NCBI GenBank assembly: GCA_964399955.1
Contig: CAYNST010000003.1
Coordinates: forward strand, 23,215 to 87,214
DNA: 64,000 nucleotides
From: CAYNST01 sp964399955
GTDB lineage: Bacteria; Pseudomonadota; Gammaproteobacteria; Pseudomonadales; Cellvibrionaceae
Direction: 5' to 3'
Made by a program: the position numbers and the translations under genes
Notes under the pieces: generated by a model
What the model was told of the DNA's origin: nothing
The model's database searches: none
Seen by the model: the letters and a program-made list of their open reading frames with translations, nothing else
Part shown: positions 1 through 9,130 of the stretch, piece by piece
Layout: every line of letters starts with the position of its first letter
Numbering within the stretch: position 1 is the stretch's first letter

Positions 1-531
1 CACGGTTTTCGTATTTCGATTCGCAACTGGCTTACCGAAACCGCGCAGGGCAACATGAATTCGGCCAATTTTGATGGCAGCTTGGGCGCTGACGGTCAGC
101 GCGACATCAACGACCAGTACGAACGCACAGACTTGATCCTCACCTGGCTGCATCGCCGTCCCTGCGTTGGCTGTTCTTTGTCGGTGGATCTTGGTCTGCA
201 GAGGGAGGATTATCAGGTGCGCACCGACCGCAGTGGGCGAGAGTCCTTCCTGCGCGGCAGTTTCAACTACGATATGAGCCGCAACCTGGGATTGACCTTC
301 AGCACCGGCATCAACCTTGTTGAATACACCGAGGAAGAGCTGACGGGGTTTACCGAGGCGCGTGGCAGCGTGAGCCTCAACTTCAGAAACCTGATGCGTT
401 ACGGCTCTTTGTCTGCCTCGGTGGGTACCGTGGCTCGGGAATATGAAAGCGACTCCGCCGCATACACTTCTCACTATGTTGGCCTGAACTTCAGCTATGA
501 GCTGTACAACCTGACTTTCAGAAACAATTAA
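1..531 (+). CDS. Outer-membrane beta-barrel protein, 3' end only (exopolysaccharide/PEP-CTERM associated)
   Basis: The reading frame is open from the first base of the window to a TAA, so only the last 176 residues are present and the start lies outside. The visible part is rich in alternating polar/aromatic stretches (SLSASVGTVAREYES, HYVGLNFSYELYNLTF) typical of outer-membrane beta-strands, and it ends soon after a final strand. Similar barrel proteins occur in exopolysaccharide operons of XrtA/PEP-CTERM bacteria (TIGR03016-like), which fits the transferase and PrsK/PrsR genes that follow. The exact family is inferred from context and not proven. The gene converges on the sugar transferase gene and shares a strong hairpin terminator with it. 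Confidence 0.55.
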   Translation, partial: HGFRISIRNWLTETAQGNMNSANFDGSLGADGQRDINDQYERTDLILTWLHRRPCVGCSLSVDLGLQREDYQVRTDRSGRESFLRGSFNYDMSRNLGLTFSTGINLVEYTEEELTGFTEARGSVSLNFRNLMRYGSLSASVGTVAREYESDSAAYTSHYVGLNFSYELYNLTFRNN

Positions 532-547
532 GGAGTGTGGGGGGGGT

Positions 548-589
548 AACGCAAACAGCCCCGGCCATGTGGCCGGGGCTGTTTGCGTT
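548..589. terminator. Bidirectional hairpin terminator
   Basis: A perfect 19-bp inverted repeat (548-566 with 571-589) is separated by the loop ATGT. It lies between two convergent genes, the barrel protein (+) and the sugar transferase (-), so it probably stops transcription from both sides. Confidence 0.85.
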
Positions 590-630
590 GGGCGACGATC
601 AAAGCCACTGCGGTCGGCCCGCTGGTGCAA

Positions 631-2064
631 TCAGTAAGCGTTTTCGCTTCTGGAGATCAGTTTGAAAGGCGTCAAGAACAGAATCTTCAAATCCAGCATG
701 GGTGACCAGTTGCAAATGTACTCCAGGTCCAGCTCGACGCGCTTTTGCATGTCTTCAATGCTCTGGGTCTCGCCTCTCAGGCCGCTGGTCTGCGCCAGGC
801 CGGTGATGCCGGGTTTGATGCGGTGGCGGGCCAAGTAGGAGCGTACCTTGTCCGAGTAAAACGTGTTGTGTGACACCGCGTGAGGGCGGGGGCCCACCAG
901 AGACATGGTGCCCTCCAGAGAGTTGAACAGTTGGGGCAGCTCATCAAGGCTGGTGCGACGAATGAACCTGCCCACCGGTGTTACACGGCTGTCGTTCTTC
1001 TTGGCCTGCTCAACCACTTCTTTCTCTTCATGAATGTACATGCTGCGAAACTTGTAAACGTAGAACTTTTCGCCGTCCCAGCCATCGCGCTGCTGTTTGA
1101 AAATGATGGGGCCGGGAGAAGACAGGCGCACCGCCAAAGCCACCAGCAGCAATACGGGGCTCAGCAGGATGATCAGTATGAGAGACAACGCCTTGTCCAT
1201 CATCAGCTTGATGAACGCCGGTCCGCCGGCCATCAACGGCGTCTCGTTAAGATTCAGCAGCGGTATGCCGGCCACTTCGCGCACGCTGTGATTCAGCAGC
1301 TGAAACTCGAAAATATCCGGTGCCCATACCAGATCCACATTTTCGCCAAACAGCAGGTCGTGCACCTCTTTCACCTTGCCGGTCTGGTGCAAGGGCAGGG
1401 CTATGTATACTCGCCGTGCGCCGCTCTCTTTGACCAGGCGGCTCAAGTCGGCGGCCCCACCCAGCAAGGGAATTTTCGGATTGTTCCAGGTATCGGCGTC
1501 TTCACCGTAGCTGACCACCCCAATGATGGTGTCATTCAACCAGATGTTGCCGGATATGCTTTTGGCCAGGTGGCGGGCAAGCCCGCCGGTACCAACCATC
1601 AGCGCCGGTTTGCGCTGTTGGTACTTTCGACGGTACAGCTTGTACCAGTTGTAGGTGATGGTAAGGAAGACTGCCTGGCCCAAAAAGGCCGCGAATACCC
1701 AGTAGACGACCACCTGGCGGGAGTATTCCTCAGACGCGCGGGTGAGAAAGGCGGTCCAACCCAGGATGATGATCACAATACCCCAGGCGCGAGCCAGGTG
1801 TTTGATGGCACCTTCCAGCCGATCGAAGCGCCGGAATACCCCCATCATGTGGTAAATGATGGTCATCAGTAATAGCGCAAAAGCCAGCATGATCCGGTAC
1901 TGTGAGCCGACTTCTCCGTCGCGCCAAATGGCCAGCGCAAACAGGGTGACGCTGACTACGCCCAGGTTGAGAATGTGCTGGACCCATTGGGCCAGTGTAT
2001 CGTGATTTTGCAGTAGCCGCTTACGGCGCGGCTGAACCTTGTCAAACTGGTGCGGTGCGTTCAT
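631..2064 (-). CDS. Undecaprenyl-phosphate sugar phosphotransferase, WcaJ type
   Basis: This enzyme would start exopolysaccharide repeat-unit synthesis by moving a sugar-1-phosphate from a UDP-sugar to undecaprenyl phosphate in the inner membrane. About four membrane helices (roughly 30-136) are followed by a nucleotide-binding-like domain (about 152-260, [12 protein letters not shown]), another hydrophobic segment (290-312) and the bacterial sugar transferase domain with KFRSM (338-342), [10 protein letters not shown] (372-381) and LVGPRP (389-394). The 477-residue length is normal for the WcaJ/TIGR03023-type family. The start at 2064 gives a short basic cytoplasmic tail before the first helix. 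The sugar used cannot be read from the sequence. The nearby PrsK/PrsR genes suggest a PEP-CTERM-linked polysaccharide. Confidence 0.9.
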   Translation of the reverse strand: MNAPHQFDKVQPRRKRLLQNHDTLAQWVQHILNLGVVSVTLFALAIWRDGEVGSQYRIMLAFALLLMTIIYHMMGVFRRFDRLEGAIKHLARAWGIVIIILGWTAFLTRASEEYSRQVVVYWVFAAFLGQAVFLTITYNWYKLYRRKYQQRKPALMVGTGGLARHLAKSISGNIWLNDTIIGVVSYGEDADTWNNPKIPLLGGAADLSRLVKESGARRVYIALPLHQTGKVKEVHDLLFGENVDLVWAPDIFEFQLLNHSVREVAGIPLLNLNETPLMAGGPAFIKLMMDKALSLILIILLSPVLLLVALAVRLSSPGPIIFKQQRDGWDGEKFYVYKFRSMYIHEEKEVVEQAKKNDSRVTPVGRFIRRTSLDELPQLFNSLEGTMSLVGPRPHAVSHNTFYSDKVRSYLARHRIKPGITGLAQTSGLRGETQSIEDMQKRVELDLEYICNWSPMLDLKILFLTPFKLISRSENAY

Positions 2065-2080
2065 TTTCGACGTATTCTTA

Positions 2081-2129
2081 GGTAGAGGCGCTGAATCAAA
2101 AGACGATTACTCTACCACTAAACGCCCGC
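2081..2129 (-). other. tRNA-5'-end-like segment and hairpin in the leader of the sugar transferase gene
   Basis: Read on the minus strand, the segment begins GCGGGCG, then TTTAGTGGTAGAG. This resembles the acceptor and D-arm of a bacterial tRNA-Gly, but no anticodon arm, T-arm or CCA follows. GGTAGAG (2110-2116) can pair with CTCTACC (2081-2087), forming a 7-bp stem with a 22-base loop just upstream of the start codon. It may be a decayed tRNA fragment, a leader hairpin or coincidence. Confidence 0.3.
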
Positions 2130-2290
2130 ATTTGGATCAGTGAGATTGGCAGGTTTGCTTGAGGTTTGGCTCAGATCAACCGGAACAGACGGGATATTTT
2201 ACATGCGGTAGACGGGGTTTGGCTGTGAGGCGCGAGGCTCTCGGCAGCTACACAAGACTAGGTCCTGTGATTTGCTGCTGCCGAAAGCAT

Positions 2291-2476
2291 TTAAGCTGGT
2301 TGCTCTTTGGTTTTATAAAGCCCAAGGAAAAGCAAAGCAATGCCACATACTGTAAGGAATAGAGGCTCGTCCAGTGGGTTGCCGATGAGTCTGTATCCAG
2401 TATCAGAGGTGGTTGTTTGTGACAACACTAAGCTGATCGCTATGGCTTTTATGAAAAAAATGATAGCCCTTTTCAT
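2291..2476 (-). CDS. Small PEP-CTERM-like membrane protein (61 aa)
   Basis: The frame could extend upstream to 2635, but the ATG at 2476 is preceded by AAAGGA eight bases away and a sigma-54 promoter lies inside the longer version, so the short form is preferred. The 61-residue product has an N-terminal signal-like helix (MKRAIIFFIKAIAISLVLS), a short polar middle, DEP at 36-38, a hydrophobic helix (LFLTVCGIALLFLGLY) and a charged tail KTKEQ. This is the layout of a PEP-CTERM sorting signal, with DEP in place of PEP. If it is a true substrate, XrtA exosortase would process it. Otherwise it is a two-helix membrane protein. No family was recognised. Confidence 0.6.
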   Translation of the reverse strand: MKRAIIFFIKAIAISLVLSQTTTSDTGYRLIGNPLDEPLFLTVCGIALLFLGLYKTKEQPA

Positions 2477-2573
2477 AAACTGTTCCTTTATCCCTTGCTC
2501 TCGTAGTTGAATTAAGTCGCTGTGCGCGATTGTCTGCAGTCTGCCCTTTGAATACAGGCTTGCTAACCAGGTA

Positions 2574-2588
2574 GCAGTATCCGTGCCA
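2574..2588 (-). promoter_or_regulatory. Sigma-54 (-24/-12) promoter
   Basis: The minus strand reads TGGCACGGATACTGC. This matches the RpoN consensus TGGCAC-N5-TTGC at all but one position, with the required ten bases between GG and GC. The expected start site is near 2562, about 85 bases before the small PEP-CTERM-like gene. PrsR, encoded next door, is a sigma-54 activator and the obvious candidate regulator. Confidence 0.75.
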
Positions 2589-3000
2589 AGCAATTTCCCC
2601 GTGCGGCTATAATGAAAACTGCGCCACTCTTCCAAGCTGAACCCTGGCTGAATCGTTTTATTTCCATATAAAACAACGGCTTGCGTCTGTTTACTATTTG
2701 ATCAACCGATACCTGGTTGATTTTTGCGCTATTGTTGAGTGTTTCACGGAACTTGACCCAGTGCACAAAAATGGCGTTTGTATAAAAGGTCGACACGGCG
2801 TCAGCTCAGGGAGGGTGCGGGCTTGTAGGGAGCTGCATCGGGGTTGCAGAATCTACAAATTTTCAACGGTCAGCCGGAACCCTGGATGACCTGAAGAGTC
2901 CTTGCTGCGGCTCCCGGTTCTGCAATTTTTGACTGAGCAGAATGACAGGCGCCCTGGTGGGTAAGTGTGAAGAGTTTCGACACTTGCTTGATTATGAGGG
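2589..3000. other. Upstream control region without a convincing gene
   Basis: No reading frame here has a ribosome site or recognisable protein. It contains the palindrome at 2701-2721 and a second imperfect dyad, AAGTGT (2963-2968) with ACACTT (2980-2985). It separates prsR from the small sigma-54-driven gene and probably holds the activator sites. Confidence 0.5.
2701..2721. promoter_or_regulatory. Palindrome, candidate enhancer-binding site for PrsR
   Basis: ATCAACC (2701-2707) and GGTTGAT (2715-2721) form a perfect 7-bp inverted repeat with a 7-base spacer. Its centre lies about 120 bases upstream of the -24 element at 2588, the usual distance for a sigma-54 activator site. That PrsR is the ligand is inferred. 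Confidence 0.5.
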
Positions 3001-3028
3001 GGCGGGCCGACCCTGCCGTTGGCCCGCC
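3001..3028 (-). terminator. Hairpin after prsR
   Basis: GGCGGGCC (3001-3008) pairs with GGCCCGCC (3021-3028), extendable by three inner pairs including one G-T. It lies two bases past the prsR stop codon. There is no clear T-run, so it may act by stem strength or only protect the 3' end. Confidence 0.5.
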
Positions 3029-3030
3029 TC

Positions 3031-4398
3031 TCAGTCTTTGGCGCCCGGAACCTGTATGTTGTATTTCTTAAGAAGATCGTAAAGCGTTGGACGGGTGACG
3101 CCCAATAGCTTGGCCGTTGCAGAGATATTGCTCTCGGTGACGGTAAGGGCGCGCATAATGGCGTTTTTCTCCGCCGTCTGGCGAACCTGACGCAAATTGA
3201 TGCTCAGGGTTTCCGGCGCCGCTATGCCCAGGTCCTGCGATCCCACCAGCTTGTCCTCGGCCATCACCACCGACCGCTTGACCCGGTTTTCCATTTCGCG
3301 GATGTTTCCAGGCCAGGAGTAAGTCTCAATAGCTTCAACCGCCTCCGGGCTGAAGCCGGTTACGCTGGAGTTGTTCTGCTCGGCGAAGGCGCGCAGGAAA
3401 TGGCGGGCCAGCAGCAGCTTGTCGCCCTGACGCTCACGCAGCGGGGGGATGTGAATTTCCATTTCGCAGATCCGGTAATATAGGTCTTCCCGAAAAGTTT
3501 CGTCCTTTACCATTTGCTGCAGATTTTTGTTTGTGGCACAGACAACCCGGACATCAACGGGGATTTCCTCCCTGCCACCTACCCGCTCAATGACGCGCTC
3601 CTGCAGAAATCGCAGCAGCTTGGCCTGCAAGGCCAGCGGCATATCGCCAATTTCATCCAAAAACAAAGTGCCCTCGTGGGCCATCTCCACCTTGCCCAGC
3701 GTACGTTTATTGGCGCCGGTGAAGGCGCCTTTCTCGTAACCGAACAGCTCGCTCTCCATCAGGTTTTCTGGGACGGCTGCGCAGTTGATGGCAACCATGC
3801 GTTTGCTGGCCCGTGGGCTCAGGCGGTGCAGGGCCTTGGCCAGTACTTCCTTGCCCGTACCGCTTTCGCCGGTGAGGGTGCAGGTCACGGTTGAGGGCGC
3901 GAGCTTTTCAATGGTTCTGCAGATCTTCAACATGCCGGGATCGCAGGCGATGATGCCATGCAAGGGGGCAGCTTGCTGCTCCTGCAGGCGACGGTTCTGT
4001 GCCTCCAGGTTGTAGATGTGAAACGCGCGCTGCAGAATCAGATCCAGCGTATCCGCATTGACGGGCTTCTGATAAAAATCGTAAGCGCCCATGGCTACGG
4101 CACGTACCGCATTCTCATAGTCAGAGTTGCCGGTCATGACGATAATCTTGGCCGACGGGCTGAGTGCGGCAATCTCCCTAATGCAGCGGAAACCCTCCTC
4201 CACACCTTCTTCGTCCGGGGGCAGCCCCAAGTCCTGCAGGATGATGGGGGGTTCGTGCAGTCGCACAGCGGCAAGGGCTTCTTCTCGCGTGCCGGCCGGA
4301 ATAACTTCGTACTGATCAAAATGCCAGCGCAGTTGGCTTTGCAGGCCAAGGTCGTCCTCAATGATCAGCAGTTTTTGCTTATTGGTGGCTTTATTCAT
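3031..4398 (-). CDS. prsR: PEP-CTERM-system sigma-54 response regulator PrsR
   Basis: This is a full-length NtrC-family activator of 455 residues. The receiver domain (about 8-125) has the acidic pair ED/D14-16, phospho-acceptor D56 (LQDLGLPP) and K111. The AAA+ domain carries Walker A GESGTGKE (177-184), the sigma-54 contact loop GAFTGA (224-229) and a Walker B-like FLDEIGD. The C-terminus is a Fis-type helix-turn-helix (SATAKLLGVTRPTLYDLL). This matches the TIGR02915 family, found in species with exosortase/PEP-CTERM systems. It lies 119 bases after the kinase gene on the same strand, so the two are probably co-transcribed. A sigma-54 promoter with an upstream palindrome downstream of the gene is a likely target. 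Confidence 0.93.
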   Translation of the reverse strand: MNKATNKQKLLIIEDDLGLQSQLRWHFDQYEVIPAGTREEALAAVRLHEPPIILQDLGLPPDEEGVEEGFRCIREIAALSPSAKIIVMTGNSDYENAVRAVAMGAYDFYQKPVNADTLDLILQRAFHIYNLEAQNRRLQEQQAAPLHGIIACDPGMLKICRTIEKLAPSTVTCTLTGESGTGKEVLAKALHRLSPRASKRMVAINCAAVPENLMESELFGYEKGAFTGANKRTLGKVEMAHEGTLFLDEIGDMPLALQAKLLRFLQERVIERVGGREEIPVDVRVVCATNKNLQQMVKDETFREDLYYRICEMEIHIPPLRERQGDKLLLARHFLRAFAEQNNSSVTGFSPEAVEAIETYSWPGNIREMENRVKRSVVMAEDKLVGSQDLGIAAPETLSINLRQVRQTAEKNAIMRALTVTESNISATAKLLGVTRPTLYDLLKKYNIQVPGAKD

Positions 4399-4517
4399 AT
4401 CAGATATGGTCAGTTATGCCTGCCCTGGCAGACTGTTGTGAAACCACCCGCCAAGCTCGGCTGCGCCAGGCGGGCCGAAATAGCAGGCGAGATTGCAGCG
4501 ATCGCGCTGGCACTATG

Positions 4518-6620
4518 TTAAAGCAAGTCGGCGTTGCGTGCATCGCGTGGAAGGGTGGGGGCGCTCACGGTGGCCACGCCCACCGTCGGCAGGTTGATGA
4601 CAAAAGTGGAGCCTTCGTCGGGAGTGCTCTCAACGGCTATGTGCCCGCCCAGATTCTGCACATAGTCCCGTGCTTGATAAACGCCAATCCCCATGCCCTT
4701 GCCGGTTTTGGTGGTCTCGAACGGCTTGAACAGCCTATCGCGGATGAACTCCTGGTCCATGCCCTCGCCATTGTCCTCAATGGATATGCTGACTTTTTCA
4801 CCTTCTGCGCGCACCGAGACGTCGATGAATCCGCTGCTGGGGGTGGCGTCCTGAGCGTTCTGAATCAAATGCACAAACACCATTGCCAGGCTGTCAAAAT
4901 CACCCTTGACCCTCAGATCCACCATGTCGTTGCGCAGGGTAGGCTGCGGCTGGGATTTTTGCGTGCGGCGAATAGCTTCTATTAGAACGTCATTCAGGTT
5001 CAGTACGCGCGTGCTCTCTGGCTCGTTGCGCTGCAACTTGCGCAGCAGGTTGTTCATGCGGCTCACGGAGTTGTTGATGGTCTGAATGGCGTCTTCAACG
5101 AACGCGGGGTTGTCTTTGTGCTTCTCGGCGTTTTTAACCACCAGCGACTGCTGAGCAATCAGGTTCTTCAGGTCGTGCATCACATAGGCTGCCAGCTTGT
5201 TGAAGGCATCAAACTGGCGGGCTTCAGCCAGTTGCTCTGACTGTTCGTGACGCCGCAGATAATTGGCAACCTGCCTGCCTACCGTCTTGAGCAGGTCAAG
5301 ATCCTCCCAATTCAACGACGGCCCCGTTGCCGGTGTGGTGAGCACAATGAAGCCCACCAGTTGGGTTTCGCTCATCAAGGGGAGAATCAGCCAGATATCC
5401 TGCACTTGATTCACCCAGCCGGGCAGGTGCTCATTGTATTGCAGCAGCGACTCATCCGCAGGCGACGCGCCCGGCAGAAAGACCCATTCGTACTGCTCCA
5501 GGGTCTGAATGAAGTTGCTGCTTTCGGGCTCGATGACATCCAGCAGATTGACGTTGATGTTGCGCTGATACACCGGCAACAACAGCTTGCCTCTGCGCAT
5601 CCAGATGGCGCCGCCGGGACTTTTGAATATTGAGGTGACGGCACTCAGCGCATGGGCGTGAACTTGCTCGGACGATTTGGGTTGTGACAGGTGTTCAATC
5701 AATTTTAGCCACTCTGCCCGGTAGTCGTATTTGTGACTGAAAAAATGCTTGTTGATCAGCACCGCCAGTTTGTCGCGGACGTGCTTATAAATGAATAGAT
5801 AACCAATGCCACTGACCGTAGCCAGCAATATGCCAATGTAGGCAATCAATCCCCAGCTCCCTTCGGAGCCCTCGATGTAATAGCCGCCCAAGGTGATGAG
5901 TGCGATCAAGGCCACCGCCAACAGCAGGGAGGCAAAATAAAAGACCACCGGGCGGGAGAAGGTAAGTTTGGCGGGGTGATCGTAGGGGTGATTGAGGGTG
6001 ATGGTGGCAATGCCCATCAGCACACTGCTGGCCATGACCAACCCGGCGCGGCTTTGCCAGTGGCCCTTGCCGAGCGGTGACTCCAGCAGGGCCTGTGTAA
6101 AAAAGTACACATCGTACATAAACAGCACGGCGATATTCAGGCACAGAATCTTGACCAGCCGAACATTGATTATGTTGCGGTATAGCTGCTCACTGCTCAG
6201 CAGGCCCAGGATGGCCAGCAATAGTCCTTGCCAAGCAAAGCTGCTGCCCTTGCCCAACGGCAAAGGCAAAGGCAGGGTTTGCAGCAGAGCCACTAGCACG
6301 GCAATTGCGCAGGCGCCGTAAATAAACCGCTTGTACACCTTGGGCACACCGGGTTTGCAGTAATACTCCATGGTGGCGGTGGTGGCAAAAATCCAGGCGC
6401 AGGCGCGAGCGGTCTCCAGCAAATTGGCCAGTTGCCCGTAGGCCTGCCACAGGTGGGAGAAGACCAGCCCAAGCCCCCACGCGCTCTGCATTGCCGCAGC
6501 AAACACCAGGCTCCAGTGTACGGTGCGGTGCTTGTGCTGCAGTATAAAGATCAGTGTCAGTATGCAAGACAGAATGGCTGCGTTCACATACGCAGCCTGG
6601 GTTACACCGTCCAATGCCAT
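4518..6620 (-). CDS. prsK: PEP-CTERM-system sensor histidine kinase PrsK
   Basis: This 700-residue membrane sensor kinase is the expected partner of PrsR (TIGR02916-like). The first 290 or so residues are a series of hydrophobic helices with short loops. A GAF-like region follows (about 310-460). The kinase core has an H-box AYVMHDLKNLIAQQ, an N-box LIQNAQDA, a G-box DNGEGM and a second glycine box GKGMGIG. The start at 6620 is supported by GAGAGG six bases upstream. It would autophosphorylate on the H-box histidine and pass phosphate to D56 of PrsR. The signal sensed by the membrane part is not visible from sequence. Confidence 0.92.
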   Translation of the reverse strand: MALDGVTQAAYVNAAILSCILTLIFILQHKHRTVHWSLVFAAAMQSAWGLGLVFSHLWQAYGQLANLLETARACAWIFATTATMEYYCKPGVPKVYKRFIYGACAIAVLVALLQTLPLPLPLGKGSSFAWQGLLLAILGLLSSEQLYRNIINVRLVKILCLNIAVLFMYDVYFFTQALLESPLGKGHWQSRAGLVMASSVLMGIATITLNHPYDHPAKLTFSRPVVFYFASLLLAVALIALITLGGYYIEGSEGSWGLIAYIGILLATVSGIGYLFIYKHVRDKLAVLINKHFFSHKYDYRAEWLKLIEHLSQPKSSEQVHAHALSAVTSIFKSPGGAIWMRRGKLLLPVYQRNINVNLLDVIEPESSNFIQTLEQYEWVFLPGASPADESLLQYNEHLPGWVNQVQDIWLILPLMSETQLVGFIVLTTPATGPSLNWEDLDLLKTVGRQVANYLRRHEQSEQLAEARQFDAFNKLAAYVMHDLKNLIAQQSLVVKNAEKHKDNPAFVEDAIQTINNSVSRMNNLLRKLQRNEPESTRVLNLNDVLIEAIRRTQKSQPQPTLRNDMVDLRVKGDFDSLAMVFVHLIQNAQDATPSSGFIDVSVRAEGEKVSISIEDNGEGMDQEFIRDRLFKPFETTKTGKGMGIGVYQARDYVQNLGGHIAVESTPDEGSTFVINLPTVGVATVSAPTLPRDARNADLL

Positions 6621-6865
6621 TCCCGGCCTCTCGCCTGTTGCTTGATGATCTAAGCGCTCGGGCGCCAGGTCTCATTGTAGCAACAAGTTTGGATCTGCAG
6701 TGGCAGATGAGACAGAAGAGCTTCAGGAAGATGCGGGTTGAATGGCCGGCTGCCCCCGGGATGTCTATTCAGTTCAGGCCGTGACCTGAACGGTCACGTG
6801 CGGGGAGGGCACTTTGGTTAACGGGCAAAGTTCTGGCGCCAGCTGACTAGCCCCAAGATTCTGCC

Positions 6866-9130
6866 CTAGAGGTGTTCCAGGTGGCCCACTACATTTTTCA
6901 TCGCCCGGTCAAACAGCGGGCGGGTGTCGATGGGACGGGCCCGGTTGAACTGCAGGTCATAGGCAAACTGTTTGCGGCTCTTTTCCAGAACTTTAAAACC
7001 TAGCCGGTTAACGAATATATAGGCTTCTACGTCCAGCTTCGAGGTCAGCTTGCAGCGCAGCTTTTTGTCGGTGTCTTCATCGTGATATATCAGCCAGCTG
7101 CCTTCCGGCATTTGCATGGCCTGCTCAAAATATTGGCTGGACAGTTCATCGTAGCGGGCTTTTTGCCGCTCCACCGCGCTCATTTCCTGCCAGGTTTTGG
7201 GTGCGTTCTCACCCTTGCCCAGCGCTTCTTTCTGTTCTTCATTGAGCGGAGTGAAAGTCTCGGTCAGGGCGGCGGGGCTCTGACCATGGATGGCCAGAAT
7301 CGTCTGCTCAAGAGCGGCGACACGGGACGCGCGCAGGTCGGGCTGCTCGACCGCCACCTCCAGTGCGCTCTCTATGCGGTCCAGCAATTCGGGGAGCAAG
7401 CGGTCTCTGCGTTGCTGAGAGCGTACATCGTCGTGATGTTTGCTTATCCAGATCAGGTCGGAAACGGTCTGCTCGTTGGAGATCCACTCGGTGCTGTCTA
7501 CCCCCTGCTTCAAATAGGTGATAATCATCACTTGCAGCCACTGCTCGGTCAGGAATGCCTTGATGGTCTCCGGCAGCTCGGCGTCTTTGAGTTTGTCGTA
7601 CATCACGGCCTGGGCGGCAGCGCGGGCCTGCTTTATGCGCGACTTCCCGGCTTCCGCTTGTGCTGTTCGCTCCTCGACCAGGGTGGACTTGCGCTTCTCG
7701 CGCATTATCACCCGCTCCAACTCAGCCAGCAATTCGGAGAAGATGCGCTCGTCGGCCTTGTACTGCCGGTTCAAGTGGTCGACCACCTCCGTCATCTTTC
7801 TGAAAAGCGGGTCACGCTCCAGCGGCTTGTTTTCTTCAAAACCCAGCCCCGCCTCGGTGAGGGTGTTCACCAGCTTGCGCGCAGGGTGCTCCGGGTTACT
7901 AAAAAAGGAGCGGTCGCGCAGTGCCACTTTCAATATGGGAATCTGCATGCGACAAATCAGCGACTGCACGGCAAAGGGAAGGGACTCATCCTCCAGGATC
8001 TGGTCAAAAAACATGGCCACCAGATTGATGACGTTTTCATCATTCTGGGCAACGGCATGGGGTGCCTGCGGATTGTCCTGACTAAGTAGCTGCTGCACTA
8101 CCTCGGCAATGGAGTTGCGCGGTGCGGCAAGTTCCGCCGACGGCTGGGCGAAGTCGATCTGCCGCTGCGTCAGGCGCTGCGTCAGGTCGGGGGCCGGCAG
8201 CAGGGGGCCGGGGTTGCCGCTGATAAACAGCCAGCCGATGCCGGAACCCGTCTGGTGGTGCGCAGCCGTAGTGGGCTGCTGAATCGCGCCCAATTGCCGG
8301 GCGGACGCCAACAGCAGGTTCAGGGTATCCAGGCCCAGCTGAAAGTCTGCCGGTGCGGCATGGTGGGTCTCTCCTCCGAACTGCCCAGCAGGCTGCGCAT
8401 TGGTTGAGGCGGCGCCACCGTGCACCACTCGGCCTTCAGGGCTTTTGGGGACTTTCGGCACTATGCCCGCTTGCACCAGCACCTGATTGGCGTCCGCGTA
8501 AATATGGCCAAGCTGTTTCAGCAGGTGCTTCTCAAACAATTTGAACAGAATGAGTTTGGCCTTGATGCCGGCTTCCAGTCGCCCCTGGCAGGCCGCAATG
8601 AAGTTTTCGGTCAGCGGTTTTGGATCCAGAGGATTATTGTTTTCATTGACCCGGATCTGCAGCAACAGATGGTCCAGGCGAAAGCTCAGCTCGTGCAGCT
8701 CTTCTTTGAATATGTCTCGGGTGCGACTGACCATGTTGCTCTTGGCCAGGTCCACTTCAAGGTCGTCGCCTTCTACAATAGACAGGGTGCTCGCGTCGTC
8801 CTCTGCTTCGGTGTCCGCAGTGGCGAACTCCAGCAGGTGGGAGAAGCTGTCAGACAAGCCGCGCAGGAACTCGTTGGCGATGCCTTCGCGCTTGATGCGT
8901 ATCTCGCGCATGGCTTCAAAGTACAAATTTTGCTCGTTGTTGCTTGAGGCGCGCTTGGACAAGTCGTAGAAGAGGTCGTCGGTCGCAGAGAACAGGTGCG
9001 CAAGCAGCTGCTCGCAGCCCGCAAGGGTGTTCTTCTGGATGAGTGCAAGCAGACGCGGCGGCTGAACAGGCTCTCGGGGTTGCCGATTGATCAGTTCGAG
9101 TTGGCCGGGCTTGAAATTCTTGTACGACAT
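6866..9130 (-). CDS. DUF1631 family protein (first paralogue)
   Basis: This large, mostly helical cytoplasmic protein belongs to the DUF1631 family of gammaproteobacteria, whose biochemical function I do not know. The frame extends to 9244, but the ATG at 9130 (MSYKNFKPGQLEL) gives a normal family start at 754 residues; its ribosome site is weak, so this start is uncertain. Features include long charged helices, a low-complexity proline/alanine linker near residues 235-310, and a C-terminal basic beta-rich part (KLRCKLTSKLDVEAYIFVNR) resembling a PilZ-like fold. A second DUF1631 gene at 40953 is overlapped by a separate PilZ gene, which suggests a link to cyclic-di-GMP or surface behaviour. 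That link is inferred. Confidence 0.8.
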   Translation of the reverse strand: MSYKNFKPGQLELINRQPREPVQPPRLLALIQKNTLAGCEQLLAHLFSATDDLFYDLSKRASSNNEQNLYFEAMREIRIKREGIANEFLRGLSDSFSHLLEFATADTEAEDDASTLSIVEGDDLEVDLAKSNMVSRTRDIFKEELHELSFRLDHLLLQIRVNENNNPLDPKPLTENFIAACQGRLEAGIKAKLILFKLFEKHLLKQLGHIYADANQVLVQAGIVPKVPKSPEGRVVHGGAASTNAQPAGQFGGETHHAAPADFQLGLDTLNLLLASARQLGAIQQPTTAAHHQTGSGIGWLFISGNPGPLLPAPDLTQRLTQRQIDFAQPSAELAAPRNSIAEVVQQLLSQDNPQAPHAVAQNDENVINLVAMFFDQILEDESLPFAVQSLICRMQIPILKVALRDRSFFSNPEHPARKLVNTLTEAGLGFEENKPLERDPLFRKMTEVVDHLNRQYKADERIFSELLAELERVIMREKRKSTLVEERTAQAEAGKSRIKQARAAAQAVMYDKLKDAELPETIKAFLTEQWLQVMIITYLKQGVDSTEWISNEQTVSDLIWISKHHDDVRSQQRRDRLLPELLDRIESALEVAVEQPDLRASRVAALEQTILAIHGQSPAALTETFTPLNEEQKEALGKGENAPKTWQEMSAVERQKARYDELSSQYFEQAMQMPEGSWLIYHDEDTDKKLRCKLTSKLDVEAYIFVNRLGFKVLEKSRKQFAYDLQFNRARPIDTRPLFDRAMKNVVGHLEHL

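Noticed and set aside
880..1872. 330-codon open frame on the plus strand
   Set aside because: It is antisense to the sugar transferase gene, has no recognisable protein features and lacks a ribosome site.
2140..2160. Possible second sigma-54 promoter (TTGGCAGGTTTGCTT) near the sugar transferase gene
   Set aside because: GG and GC are seven bases apart instead of ten, and it points away from the gene.
2563..2796. 77-codon minus-strand frame overlapping the sigma-54 promoter
   Set aside because: No ribosome site or family, and it covers the promoter and palindrome, which makes coding unlikely.
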